A DNA stretch of 64,000 nt, taken from NCBI RefSeq assembly GCF_027922325.1, contig NZ_BSFL01000001.1, positions 677,610 through 741,609 of the forward strand, in the 5' to 3' direction. The DNA comes from Methylopila turkensis. Lineage in GTDB: Bacteria > Pseudomonadota > Alphaproteobacteria > Rhizobiales > Methylopilaceae. The position numbers and the translations under genes are program-made. Positions 1 to 10,600 of the stretch are shown here, one piece after another (the stretch's first letter is position 1; each line of letters opens with the position of its first letter). Under the pieces are notes generated by a model. That model had not been told where the DNA came from. It ran no database searches and was given only the letters and a program-made list of their open reading frames with translations.

Positions 1-11
1 GCCGCGGGAGA

Positions 12-43
12 ACCCCGGCTCTCCCGAGCCGGGGTCTTTTTTT
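12..43 (+). terminator. Rho-independent terminator of the gene upstream of the window
   Basis: A perfect 9-bp stem (ACCCCGGCT at 12-20 and AGCCGGGGT at 27-35) with a six-base loop is followed by a run of seven T at 37-43. This is the strongest intrinsic terminator in the window. It ends transcription of an unseen gene to the left, so purA most likely has its own promoter between about 44 and 65. Confidence 0.87.
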
Positions 44-74
44 GTCCTGACGCAGGGACCGGAAGGAATTCAGC

Positions 75-1367
<1,293 letters not shown>

Positions 1368-1434
1368 AAAAGCTTTCGGCGTCGTGTCTTCGGCGCCCTC
1401 GACGGGCGCGGACGGCTGACGTATGTCGTGAGTC

Positions 1435-2814
1435 ATGGCGGACTATTTCCCAGTGCTCTCGCGCGCGGTCGCGGGACTTCCGGCGAACACGGGCGAGAAC
1501 CGGCGCGCAGTCTATGAACGGGCGCGCGCCGCGATCATCCGCCAGCTTCGAAGCATCGATCCGCCGCTGTCGGAAGACGACATCTCGCGCGAGCGCATGC
1601 GCCTCGAGGAGGCGATCGCCCGCGTCGAGGAGGAGCACGGCGGCGGCGCCAGCGCCGCCCCGGCGCCCGCCGCGAAGGCGGCGGAACCCGCGCCGAAGGC
1701 GTCGCCTCCTCCGCCTCAGCGGCGGCCCGAGCCCGCGCCCGACGCCGCCCCGCCGCAGCCGCAGCGCTCCCCGGCCCCGCGCCGCGGCCCCGAAGTGCGC
1801 GCCGACGGCCGGCCGATCATCCGCGCCGCCGGCGAAGCCGGCGCAGAGCGCCCGAAGAAGAGCCGCGGCCCGCTGGTCGCCGTGGCCGCGCTCGCGTTGG
1901 TCGCGATCGTGGCCGGCGTCGCGGTCGGCCGCGACCAGATCGCCGCCCTGTTCGGCGGCGGCGCGACGCAGACCGCCGCGACCGACACGGCCGCCAATGG
2001 GGCGAAGGACGCCGCGACGCCCGAAGCCGCCACGCCGGCGAACGGCGGCAAGTCCGACGACCGTCTGCTCAGCGATCCCCCGCCGCAGGCCGAGCCCGGA
2101 CGCCCGCCCGAGACCAACGTGGCGCGCGCGCCCGACGCCGGCCCGGGGACCGAGCCGCAGGCGCCGACCGCGCAGCCGCAGCCGCAGTCCCCCGCGACCC
2201 AGCCGTCGCAGCAGCCGAGCCAGCCGGCCGGCCCGCTCGTCGCCCAGCGCGCGATTCTCTACGAGGAAGGCTCCGACCAGAAGTCCGGCGAGCAGGTGGA
2301 CGGCTCGGTGCTGTGGCGCACCGAATCCGTCAACGCCGCGCAGGGGCAGGCGCTCGAGACGGCGCTCCGCGGCGACGTCGAGGTGCCCGCGCGCGGCATC
2401 CGCGCCACGCTGACGATCCGCCGCAACACCGACGCCACGCTGCCTGCGAGCCACACCGTCGAGATCCAGTTCCGGCTGCCGGAGAACTTCGCCAACGCCG
2501 GCGTCGCCAACGTCCCCGGCATCCTGATGAAGACCGACGAGGCCGCGCGCGGCGCGCCGGTCTCGGGGCTTTCGGTGCGGGTGACGAGCGGGTTCTTCCT
2601 GATCGGGCTCTCGAACATCGAGAACGAGCGCATCGTCAACGAGCAGCTTCTGCGCGACCGCGGCTGGATCGACATCCCGATCCTCTACGACAACGGACGC
2701 CGCGCCGTGCTGACATTGGAGAAGGGCACCCCCGGCGGCCAGGCCTTCGCCGACGCCTTCGCCGCCTGGCAGAACGCCGCCGCGAGCGCGCCCGCCAGCC
2801 AGACGCAACCTTGA
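1435..2814 (+). CDS. Pro/Ala-rich single-pass membrane protein of unknown function
   Basis: No enzymatic family recognised. The 459-residue protein has four parts: a charged helical N-terminal segment (about 1-68) that looks like a small conserved domain; a Pro/Ala/Gln-rich low-complexity linker (about 70-140); one hydrophobic membrane span (about 146-164, PLVAVAALALVAIVAGVAVG); and a second Pro/Gln-rich linker leading to a folded C-terminal domain (about 265-450). The topology suggests a cytoplasmic N-terminus and a periplasmic C-terminal domain. Proteins of this layout commonly sit downstream of purA in Hyphomicrobiales, which is recollection and not a search result. Long antisense open frames across it come from the GC bias. 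Confidence 0.8.
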   Translation: MADYFPVLSRAVAGLPANTGENRRAVYERARAAIIRQLRSIDPPLSEDDISRERMRLEEAIARVEEEHGGGASAAPAPAAKAAEPAPKASPPPPQRRPEPAPDAAPPQPQRSPAPRRGPEVRADGRPIIRAAGEAGAERPKKSRGPLVAVAALALVAIVAGVAVGRDQIAALFGGGATQTAATDTAANGAKDAATPEAATPANGGKSDDRLLSDPPPQAEPGRPPETNVARAPDAGPGTEPQAPTAQPQPQSPATQPSQQPSQPAGPLVAQRAILYEEGSDQKSGEQVDGSVLWRTESVNAAQGQALETALRGDVEVPARGIRATLTIRRNTDATLPASHTVEIQFRLPENFANAGVANVPGILMKTDEAARGAPVSGLSVRVTSGFFLIGLSNIENERIVNEQLLRDRGWIDIPILYDNGRRAVLTLEKGTPGGQAFADAFAAWQNAAASAPASQTQP

Positions 2815-2900
2815 CGCGCGTCGCCATTGCCGCTTCTGTCCGCCCCGGCTAGCATCGGAGCGGAGCCGTGTATGGCGCGCGGCGTTCGAGGGAGGCCGGC

Positions 2901-4256
2901 ATGCCGCGCGTGATCACCGGAACCGAGGGCGACGACGAACTCAGGGACCGGCCCTATGGCGACCCTGTCATCATCTATGGCCTCGGCGGAAATGACACGA
3001 TCGTTTCGCAGGAAGGCTCCGGCGACGAGGTCTATGGCGGCGACGGCGACGACCTGATCCGGGTCTACAGCCAGGGATTTTATGACGGCGGCGACGGCTA
3101 CGACACGCTGTGGATCCCGGGGACGTTGTATGGACCGATACCATCTCTGGCCGGAGATTCGACTTACACGTCGTTTGAGCACCTGCGCCTGGGCGGCATC
3201 TATGACCCGGCTTCTTTTCTCGCAAATTCCAGCAAGTTCGGCGAAGGTCTCGTATCCCTGAACGCTAAAATCAGTGGCTACGCTTCCGTTCGGATCAATC
3301 TCGACACCGATAATTTCACTCCGTCGTTCGATCTTTCCGACTTCGATCTAGACCTCAGCTCCTTCACCATTTTCGGCAACGACCGGAACAACATCATTTC
3401 CGGAACGGACGCGCGAGACCTTATCCGCGGCTACGATGGAAACGACCGGATCACCTGGGCCGCCAACGCGCCGACGGTCGACATCGGCGACGAGATCAGC
3501 GGCGGCGAGGGAAATGACGTCGTCTTCGTCTACGCGTCCGGAGCCGCGCTTGGAGGCTCCGCCTCCGGCGACAACGGCGTGGACACGCTTCATGTCCGCA
3601 CGTCGTCAACCTCCGGCTATGCCGATTTCACCGAAAGCGCCATCACAAATTTTGAGGTTCTCCGGCTCGACGGCCGCGGTCTGGCGGAGGGCGTCACCGC
3701 GCGCTTTCTCGACAGCCAATTCGACTTGTATGGCCAGATTGACGTCATCCGGGGCCAGAGCCCGAACTCGAAAGAGACGCTGATCATCGAGACCGTGGAC
3801 GGCCGCGCCGATCTCAGGGACTTCGTGTTCGAGCGCTGGGATCAGTCCGGCCCCTACGCCGACGTGGTGCGCATCGAAGGCTCGGACGGCCGCGACATCA
3901 TCAACGGCTCGGTGGTCAACGACGTCATCGACGGCGGAGCCGGCGGCGACATCATGCGCGGCGGTCATGGCGACGACACCTACATCGTCGACTCGGTCGC
4001 CGATCAGGTGATCGAGGGCGTCGGCCGCGGCCTCGACACCGTCGTCGCCAACGTCTCCTACACGCTGAGCGCCAATGTGGAGAACCTGGAGCTCACCGAG
4101 ACCGCCGGGGCCGCGACCGGCGTCGGCAACGAACTCGCCAACCGCATCACCGGCAACGCCCACGCCAATACCCTGCACGGCGGCGACGGCGACGACGTCC
4201 TGATCGGCGGCGGTGGGGCGGACCGCCTGTATGGCGCCTCGGCAACGACACCCTGA
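2901..4256 (+). CDS. RTX (haemolysin-type) calcium-binding repeat protein, 5' part of a frameshifted gene
   Basis: Contains glycine/aspartate nonapeptide repeats of the GGxGxDxxx type that bind calcium in secreted type I substrates: GGDGDDLI near the N-terminus, GGAGGDIMRGGHGDDTYIV near 350-370 and GGDGDDVLIGGGGADRLYG at the end. There is no N-terminal signal peptide, as expected for ABC-type secretion from a C-terminal signal. I chose ATG 2901 because GGGAGG lies directly upstream; a GTG at 2868 would add 11 residues. The frame stops at 4254-4256 in mid-repeat, and the missing C-terminal part is encoded just downstream in another frame. Slightly lower GC in 3100-3700 than in the neighbours hints at different ancestry. 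No type I secretion genes are in the window. Confidence 0.8.
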   Translation: MPRVITGTEGDDELRDRPYGDPVIIYGLGGNDTIVSQEGSGDEVYGGDGDDLIRVYSQGFYDGGDGYDTLWIPGTLYGPIPSLAGDSTYTSFEHLRLGGIYDPASFLANSSKFGEGLVSLNAKISGYASVRINLDTDNFTPSFDLSDFDLDLSSFTIFGNDRNNIISGTDARDLIRGYDGNDRITWAANAPTVDIGDEISGGEGNDVVFVYASGAALGGSASGDNGVDTLHVRTSSTSGYADFTESAITNFEVLRLDGRGLAEGVTARFLDSQFDLYGQIDVIRGQSPNSKETLIIETVDGRADLRDFVFERWDQSGPYADVVRIEGSDGRDIINGSVVNDVIDGGAGGDIMRGGHGDDTYIVDSVADQVIEGVGRGLDTVVANVSYTLSANVENLELTETAGAATGVGNELANRITGNAHANTLHGGDGDDVLIGGGGADRLYGASATTP

Positions 4257-4558
4257 ACGGCGGCAAGGGCGCGGACGTCTTCGTGTTCGACACGGCGCTG
4301 GGGCCGACCAATGTGGACACGGTGCGCGGCTTCGCCCACGGCGGCGACAAGATCTGGCTCGACGACGCGATCTTCAGCGCGTTCACGCTGGGCGCGCTTT
4401 CCGCCGAGGCCTTCGCCACGCACCTCGTTTACGACCAGGCGTCTGGAAATCTGTCCTACGACGCCGACGGCGCGGGGTCCGGAGCCGCGGTGCTGTTCGC
4501 GCGGCTTTCGCCGGGCCTGAATGTCACGTTCGACCACACCGACGTCCTGATCGTATGA
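4238..4558 (+). pseudogene. C-terminal fragment of the RTX protein, displaced by a one-base frameshift
   Basis: Reading from 4238 in the frame that differs from the upstream part gives LGNDTLNGGKGADVFVFD, the canonical end of an RTX repeat block. It is followed by a C-terminal domain (DTVRGFAHGGDKIWLDD ... LSYDADGAGSGAAVLFA ... DVLIV) typical of peptidase M10/RTX serralysin-like C-termini. One extra base near 4236 would join both parts into a single protein of about 550 residues spanning 2901-4558. Either the gene is inactivated or the assembly has a one-base error in the GC-rich stretch TATGGCGCCTCGGC. Confidence 0.78.
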
Positions 4559-4833
4559 GCCGCGGGGCCTTAACGTCCCTCCACATTGCATGGTTTGGCC
4601 TAACCGGCCGCTCCGCGCCGGATGTCGAATTCGACGTCACGGATGGGGTCGTCCGGTCGAGCCGAAGGACGAACTAGGCTCTGGGCGACCATTTCCGAGA
4701 GCCGGCACTCAAGCCCTACGGCGAGGCGGCCCCTGAACCGAACGAAAGACGGCCGGCGAACAACCGGGCGTCTTTGCTTTTCGCGCCAGGAATTTTGGGT
4801 GTCACCGCGCGGACGCGGGCGATGCGGACGCTT
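4559..4833. other. Intergenic stretch between convergent RTX and rpoH genes
   Basis: Small open frames here lack family resemblance and ribosome sites. The only structure I can support is the stem-loop at 4745-4775, described separately. Confidence 0.6.
4745..4775. terminator. Probable bidirectional terminator between the RTX gene and rpoH
   Basis: The arms AAAGACG-G-CCGG (4745-4756) and CCGG-G-CGTCTTT (4764-4775) form an 11-bp stem with one G-G mismatch and a seven-base loop. On the plus strand it is followed by GCTTTT. It lies between the ends of two convergent genes and could serve both. Confidence 0.6.
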
Positions 4834-5709
4834 TCAGGACGCCGCGGCGGAGATGGCCTGGGGGTTCTGCTCCACCAGCGCGCGGCGGAGCTTTTCGAGG
4901 GCGCGGTTCTCGATCTGCCGCACGCGCTCCTTGGAGATGCCGAGACGTTCGCCGAGCGCCTCCAGCGTCACGGCGTTCTCGGCGAGACGACGGGCGCGGA
5001 CGATGTTCAGCTCGCGCTCGTTCAGAACGCCGAGCGCGGAGCGCAGCCAGCGGACGCGGCGCTCGCCGTCGATTGAGTCGCCCACGGTCTCGTCCGGCAG
5101 CGGGTTGTCGTCGACCAGGAAGTCCATGCGCTCGGACGAAGAGTTCGGGTCGCTGTCGAGGATCGGGGCGTTGAGGGACATGTCGGGGCCCGAGAGCCGG
5201 GAGTCCATCAGCGCGACGTCCTTGACCGACACGCCGACAGCCTCGGCGATCTTGTCGTGCAGCGCACCGGGCATCATCGTCTCGCCGGTGCGGCTGAGAC
5301 GGGCGCGCAGGCGGCGCAGATTGAAGAACAGCGCTTTCTGAGCCGAGGAGGTGCCGCCGCGCACGATCGACCAATTGCGCAGGATGTGATCCTGGATCGC
5401 GGCGCGGATCCACCAGGTGGCGTAGGTCGAGAACCGCACCTCACGCTCCGGCTCGAAGCGGGCAGCGGCCTCCAGCAGGCCGACATGGCCCTCCTGGATC
5501 AGGTCGGGCATCGGCAGGCCATAGTGACGGAAACGCGCGGCGATGGCGATCACGAGCCGCATATGGGCGGCGGCGAGACGGTGCAGCGCGACCTCGTCCT
5601 TCTCTTCTTTCCACAGGACGGCCAGATCGTGCTCTTCCTCACGCTCCAGGAACGGCGCCTCCATGGCGGCGCGAACGAAGCGGCGGCGAACACCGGCCAT
5701 CTGGGACAT
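4834..5709 (-). CDS. rpoH: RNA polymerase sigma-32 factor (heat-shock sigma)
   Basis: Directs RNA polymerase to heat-shock-type promoters. The 291-residue protein has sigma region 2 (DLIQEGHVGLLEAAARFEP, then FSTYATWWIRAAIQDHIL) and region 4 with its helix-turn-helix (TLEALGERLGISKERVRQIE). Between them QKALFFNLRRLR matches the RpoH box that separates sigma-32 from other group 3 sigmas. ATG 5709 was chosen because GGGGAG lies about nine bases upstream; the open frame continues to 5916 but that part does not resemble sigma factors. Alphaproteobacteria often carry two RpoH copies, so this could be RpoH1 or RpoH2. An 18-bp palindrome lies about 95 bases upstream of the start. Confidence 0.93.
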   Translation of the reverse strand: MSQMAGVRRRFVRAAMEAPFLEREEEHDLAVLWKEEKDEVALHRLAAAHMRLVIAIAARFRHYGLPMPDLIQEGHVGLLEAAARFEPEREVRFSTYATWWIRAAIQDHILRNWSIVRGGTSSAQKALFFNLRRLRARLSRTGETMMPGALHDKIAEAVGVSVKDVALMDSRLSGPDMSLNAPILDSDPNSSSERMDFLVDDNPLPDETVGDSIDGERRVRWLRSALGVLNERELNIVRARRLAENAVTLEALGERLGISKERVRQIENRALEKLRRALVEQNPQAISAAAS

Positions 5710-5801
5710 CGTGGAACTCCCCGTTGAACCGCCGACGACGGCTTTCACGGGGGGAAAACGCCCAAGACCGCAAAAAGGACATGGCCGGACTGGAGTTTTT
5801 T

Positions 5802-5819
5802 GTTCACGGTTCCGTGAAC
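5802..5819. promoter_or_regulatory. Palindrome in the rpoH upstream region
   Basis: GTTCACGG-TT-CCGTGAAC has perfect 8-bp arms around a TT centre. It has no T-tract on its 3' side on the rpoH strand, so a terminator role is unlikely. Its position, about 95 bases before the rpoH start codon, fits an operator or a structured leader. The binding protein is not known. Confidence 0.45.
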
Positions 5820-5880
5820 TGAGCGCCTTTCGCCCTTGCCGGGCCGCTCCGGCGCGCAACGCGCGAAGGGCGGAAACGAC

Positions 5881-5912
5881 AAAGGGCCCGGCGCATATGC
5901 GCCGGGCCCTTT
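5881..5912 (-). terminator. 32-base perfect palindrome downstream of carD
   Basis: A perfect inverted repeat with 16-base arms, AAAGGGCCCGGCGCAT and its complement, lies about 30 bases after the carD stop. On the carD strand the arm ends CCCTTT and is followed by GTCGTTT, so it can act as a strong but T-poor terminator. It also separates carD from rpoH transcription on the same strand. Confidence 0.6.
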
Positions 5913-5942
5913 GCAAACGATTCCGCAGGCAACAAAAGCGCC

Positions 5943-6527
5943 TTAGGCGGCCTCTTCCTGCTCGGCGACGTCAGCTTCCGCCTCGATCTCCTCGGCCTTG
6001 CCGCCGCGGCGGGGGCCCTTTGCGAGCTGGCCTTCGATCTTCTTCTGGGCCTCGATGTCGGTCAGCCGCTCGGCGGCGGCGAGCTCGCGCATCATACGGT
6101 CGAGCGCCGATTCATAGAGCTGACGCTCGCTGTAGGACTGCTCGGGCTGGGTGTCGGCGCGGAAGAGGTCGCGCACAACTTCGGCGATGGCGACGAGATC
6201 GCCGGAATTGATCTTCGCCTCGTACTCCTGCGCGCGGCGGCTCCACATCGTCTTCTTGACGCGGGCGCGGCCGGTCAGGGTCTCGAGCGCCTTGGCGACC
6301 ACCTGCGGCTCGGACAGCTTGCGCATGCCGGCGCTCGTAATCTTCGCCACCGGCACGCGGAGCGTCATCTTGTCCTTCTCGAAGGAAATGACGAACAGCT
6401 CGAGCGTGTGGCCGGCGATCTCCTGCTCCTCGATCGCCACGATCTGCCCGACGCCGTGCGACGGGTAGACCACGTGCTCCAGCGCCTTGAACCCGTGCTT
6501 GGCCTGCGAAGTCTTCTTGGTGGTCAT
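5943..6527 (-). CDS. carD: CarD/CdnL-family transcription regulator
   Basis: CarD-type proteins bind RNA polymerase beta through a Tudor-like N-terminal domain and stabilise the open promoter complex. The 194-residue product starts with MTTKKTSQAKHGF, and the RNA-polymerase-interacting domain follows (HVVYPSHGVGQIVAIEE). The helical C-terminal half includes MWSRRAQEYEAKINSGDL, and the tail is acidic. ATG 6527 is preferred over the open extension to 6647 because similarity begins there. Neighbours fdxA, an S4 protein and a helicase lie upstream on the same strand. This order is common in Hyphomicrobiales, from memory. Confidence 0.92.
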   Translation of the reverse strand: MTTKKTSQAKHGFKALEHVVYPSHGVGQIVAIEEQEIAGHTLELFVISFEKDKMTLRVPVAKITSAGMRKLSEPQVVAKALETLTGRARVKKTMWSRRAQEYEAKINSGDLVAIAEVVRDLFRADTQPEQSYSERQLYESALDRMMRELAAAERLTDIEAQKKIEGQLAKGPRRGGKAEEIEAEADVAEQEEAA

Positions 6528-6865
6528 GCTGTTCCGAACTCCGTGTCGTCCCGCGGCGGGACGGACCGCGACAAGTGGAACCCGGCGGGCCGGGTCGGCG
6601 GCGACGGCGAACGACGAGCCCGGCGCAAACGTCCGGGTCCTCCGCACTCCGCTCCCTCAGAGAAAAACGCCGCGTGTCCCGTCGCGCCGATACGACGCCC
6701 GGACAGTTTCAACCGCTTCAGCTTTCCTGGCGAAAACACCGTCGGCATGACGGCTTAGGCGGCGCGCGTCGTTTTTGACCGTTGCGTGATTGGTATCACG
6801 AACGGACTAAAAAATCAATGAAATAGACGCATGGGCGCCACACGCTTCCGCCGTGGCGGCGCCGC
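6528..6865. other. carD upstream region with AT-rich patch and small inverted repeat
   Basis: A 338-base gap without a credible gene. Positions 6776-6830 are much more AT-rich than their surroundings and should hold the carD promoter reading leftwards. GTGAT-TGGT-ATCAC (6786-6799) is a perfect 5-bp inverted repeat that could be an operator half-site pair. No confident -35/-10 pair was found. Confidence 0.4.
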
Positions 6866-7204
6866 TCAGTCTCCCTGGCCGGGCTCCGGCGAGAACAACT
6901 CCGCCAGCTTGTTAGGCTTGCCGTCGAAGTCCTTGGCGTCCTCCGGCGGGTCGCGCCTGACCGTGATGTTCGGCCAGGTCTTGGCGTAGTCGCCGTTCAA
7001 CTTGATCCAGCTCTCGAGCCCGGGCTCGGTGTCCGGCTTGATCGCCTCCGCCGGGCATTCCGGCTCGCACACCCCGCAATCGATGCACTCGTCGGGGTGG
7101 ATGACGAGCATGTTCTCGCCTTCATAGAAGCAGTCGACCGGGCACACCTCCACGCAATCCATGTACTTGCAGCGGATGCAGTTGTCGGTGACCACGTAGG
7201 TCAT
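6866..7204 (-). CDS. fdxA: Seven-iron ferredoxin FdxA
   Basis: Small soluble electron carrier of 112 residues. Cysteines are arranged for one 3Fe-4S and one 4Fe-4S cluster: [17 protein letters not shown] at residues 9-25 and [12 protein letters not shown] at about 40-51. The long C-terminal extension (about 55-112, including YAKTWPNI) is typical of the FdxA family in alphaproteobacteria. ATG 7204 is the obvious start ([12 protein letters not shown]); the open frame upstream is not ferredoxin-like. It lies about 100 bases after the S4-domain gene and may be co-transcribed with it. Confidence 0.95.
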   Translation of the reverse strand: MTYVVTDNCIRCKYMDCVEVCPVDCFYEGENMLVIHPDECIDCGVCEPECPAEAIKPDTEPGLESWIKLNGDYAKTWPNITVRRDPPEDAKDFDGKPNKLAELFSPEPGQGD

Positions 7205-7303
7205 GCCAGTCTCCCGGTTCTGTCCGCGTGACGTAGCGGACGCGCCTACGCTTCGCAAGGTCGCCCGCGACGCGTCCGCCTGTCGCGCCCACATGCGACG
7301 GGC

Positions 7304-7606
7304 TTAGGCGAGCCGCCCGTCGCCGTCGCCCAGTTCCTCAAACAACGCCTGCGCTTCCGCGGCCGGCCCGCGTCGTTCGCCGAACTCCGCGACGCGCAGC
7401 ACGCGCACGGCCGCCGACAGCGCGATCGTCAGCACGTCGCCGCGCTTCAACCCATGGCCGGGGGCGCGCACGCGCTGGCCGTTGACGCGGACATGGCCGG
7501 ACTGGACGAGCCCGACCGCCAGCGCGCGCGTCCGGGCGACACGAGCGCGCCAGAGCCAGACGTCGATGCGGAGGCGTTCCGGCGGGCTCTCCTCCGGCCT
7601 CCGCAT
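7304..7606 (-). CDS. S4-domain RNA-binding protein (Hsp15-like)
   Basis: A 100-residue protein consisting mostly of one S4 RNA-binding domain: RIDVWLWRARVARTRALAVGLVQSGHVRVNGQRV, then a basic segment GLKRGDVLTI. Hsp15 homologues bind the free 50S subunit carrying a stalled nascent chain; that role is known for E. coli HslR and only inferred here. The start lies seven bases after the helicase stop on the same strand, so the two are very likely one operon. Confidence 0.88.
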   Translation of the reverse strand: MRRPEESPPERLRIDVWLWRARVARTRALAVGLVQSGHVRVNGQRVRAPGHGLKRGDVLTIALSAAVRVLRVAEFGERRGPAAEAQALFEELGDGDGRLA

Positions 7607-7613
7607 GGTCCCG

Positions 7614-10600
7614 TCAGACGTCGCCGTTGGCGTCGGAGCCCTTTCGCGCGCCCTGCCCGCCCTTGGGGTCGCGACCGGGCTTCGGGCCCTGCTCGAGCTG
7701 GGCCTTGAGCGCGGCGAGCTTCGCGAAGGGCGAGTCCGGATCCGGCCCGCGCTCCGGGCGCTTCGGAGGCGCGGAGGTCATGACCGGCGCGCCGCCGCCC
7801 TGCCGCCGGCCACGATCCTCGCCGCTGCGCGGGCGGTCCCGATCGGGGCGGTCGCCGCCACGGCGGTCACGGCCGCCCTTGCGCCCGTCGCCGGGGCGTC
7901 CGCCCTCGCTTTGGGGTCGACCGCCGTCACCGTGCGGACGACCGCCGTCGCCGCGGGGGCGATCGCGGTCGGGACGCGGCCCCCTCTCGGGGCCGCCTCG
8001 CGGCTCGCGCGCCTCGCCCGGAGCGGCCTGCGCAGCCGCCGGCCGCTCGCCGCCCGCGGGGCGCCGGTCACGCCGGCCGCCGCGGTGGTCCGGGCGCTCG
8101 CGGCGGCCGAAGCCGGCCGGACGCCACACTTCGATCGTCTCAGGCTCGGCCGCGCCGGCGTCCGCCGCGGGAGCCTCGGGCGCGGCGTCGACGGCGACGT
8201 CGACGGCGGTCTCCGAAATGGTCTCGGCCGCCTCGGCGTCGATCCCGCCGGCCTCGACGTCCTCCTCGGCGAGCGCCGCGAGGACCGTCTCCGGCTCCGG
8301 CTCGTCGGGGGCGACCGGGTCGACGAGAGCGGGCTCGGAGGCCGCGGCGTCGAACACCGGCGTGTCGTGGGCGACAGGCTCGGGAGCGCCCTCCTCGGTC
8401 TCGTCCGCTTCGACGGCGTCGGGCGCCGCCTCGACGACGTCAGCCTCCGTGGAGAGATCGGCGTCCGCGATGTCGGGGGCCGCGGTTTCGACCGTCTCGG
8501 CGACGTCCGGCTCCACGGCGGCCTCGGCCGCCGGGGCCTCCGCCTCGACGGGCGCGGGCGGCGCGACCGGCTCCGCCGGCTTCGGACGCCGCTCCATGCG
8601 GTAGCCGAGCGAGCGCAGGATGGTGGCGAAGTCCTCGCCGGAGCAGCCCGCGAGCGAGGTCATCGCGACGGTGACGGTGAAGCCGTTGCCCTCGAAGGCG
8701 CCCGCCGGGGCCACGCCCGTCTGGCCGGGCTTCCAGGCGATGGCCGGGCGGATCAGATCGGCGAGCCGTTCGAGAATGTCGACGCGGATCGCCCGCTCGC
8801 CGCAGACGCGGTAGCCGAGCGCGCGGTAGACGCCCTTGTCGATCTCCTTGTCGACCGGGATCGAGGTCCGGCCGGAGGCGGCGAGATGAGCGACGTCGTC
8901 GACCTTGGCGTCGGCGTCCTTGCCATGGGCGAGCGCCCAGAGCTGGGCGGCCAGCGCGCGCGCCGCCGGCTTCATCAGAGCCGGCAGATAAATGTGGTGC
9001 GCGCCGAAGCGCACGCCGTGCTTGCGCAGGCTCGAGCGCGAGTCCTGATCGAGCCCCTTGACCTCGTCGGCCACGCGGGCGCGGTCGAGCACGCCGAGCT
9101 CCTCGACGAGCTGGAACGCGACGCCGCGCGCGACGCCGGTGACGTCCTCGGCCTGCTCCAGCGCCGAAAGCGGCCCGAGCAGCTTCGCCACATGGCCGCG
9201 GATCCACTGGTCCATGCGCTTGTCGACCTGCTCGCGGGCGGCGCCGGCGAGCTGATCGTCGGCGAGCACGCGGATGCGCGGGCTGAGCGCTTTGTCGCCC
9301 TTGGCGAGCTTCCCGACCAGTTCGCCCTGCCAGCGCACGGCCCCGTCGGCCGCCAGCACGATGTCGCCGTCGCCGGCGTTGGCGAAGCGGTTGGCCCTGG
9401 CCTCGATCTCGCCGGTCAGCGCCTTGGCGGCCGCAGCTCTGAGCGCCTTGCCCTCGACGCTGTCGGCGGACGAATCCGGCGCGAACTGGAAGCCCGCGAG
9501 CCGCCCGACGTGGTGACCTTCGACGGTCACGCCGCCATCCTTCGTGATTTCAGCCTCGAGCATGTCCTTTTCCCTGAGGCGGCGCATGAGGACGCTGGTG
9601 CGACGATCGACGAAACGCTGGGCGAGCCGCTCGTGCAGCGCGTCCGACAGCTTGTCCTCGACGCCGCGCGTCACTCCTTGCCAGTGGACCGGGTCGTCCA
9701 GCCAATCCGCGCGATTGGCGACGAACGTCCAGGTCCTGATATGCGCGATGCGCGCGGATAGCGTGTCGATGTCCCCGTCGGCGCGGTCGGTCAAGGCGAC
9801 GTGCCGCGCGAACCAGTCGGTCGGGACCTTACCCGGCCGGCTCAGAAAACCATAGAGCTCGGCGAGAAGTTCCGTGTGCTGGGCCGGGGCGATCCGGCGG
9901 TAGTCCGGAACCTGGCATACGTCCCACAGCAGCGACACCGCCTTCGCCCCGCGCGCGGCGTCGCGCACCAGCGGGTCGCGGGCGAGATGAGCGAGCGCGC
10001 GGACGTCGTCGGCGTCGGGCGCGCGGGTCAGGCCCGCCTCCGCCGGCGGACGCGACAGGCTGTCAAGCAGAGCGCCGACGGAGGCGAAGTCGAGCCGGGC
10101 GTTGCGCCACTGCAGCACCCTCACCGCGTCGAAGCTGTGGCCTTCCAGCCGCTCCACCAGCTCCGGCTCGAACGGCGGGCAGCGCCCGGTGGTGCCGAAC
10201 GTGCCGTCGCGCAGGTGGCGGCCGGCGCGGCCGGCGATCTGGGCGATCTCGGAGGGGTTCAGTCGTCGGAACTGATGGCCGTCGAACTTGCGGTCGCCGG
10301 CGAAGGCGACATGGTCGACGTCGAGATTGAGGCCCATGCCGATGGCGTCGGTCGCGATCAGGTAGTCGACGTCGCCGGCCTGGTACATCGCGACCTGCGC
10401 GTTGCGCGTCCGCGGGCTGAGCGCGCCGAGCACCACCGCGGCGCCGCCGCGCTGCCGCCGGATCAGCTCGGCGATGGCGTAGACCTCCTCGGCGGAGAAG
10501 GCGACGATGGCGCTGCGCGGCGGCAGGCGGGTCAGCTTGCGTTCGCCGGCGAACATGAGCTGGCTGAGCCGCGGCCGCCCGACCACATGCGCGCCGGGCA

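Noticed and set aside
5710..5916. N-terminal extension of rpoH to an upstream start
   Set aside because: The added residues do not resemble sigma factors, run through a palindrome, and the start at 5709 has a good ribosome site.
7482..9761. 759-codon open frame on the plus strand
   Set aside because: Antisense shadow of the helicase acidic linker and tail; composition is Arg/Gly/Val-rich with no recognisable domain or ribosome site.
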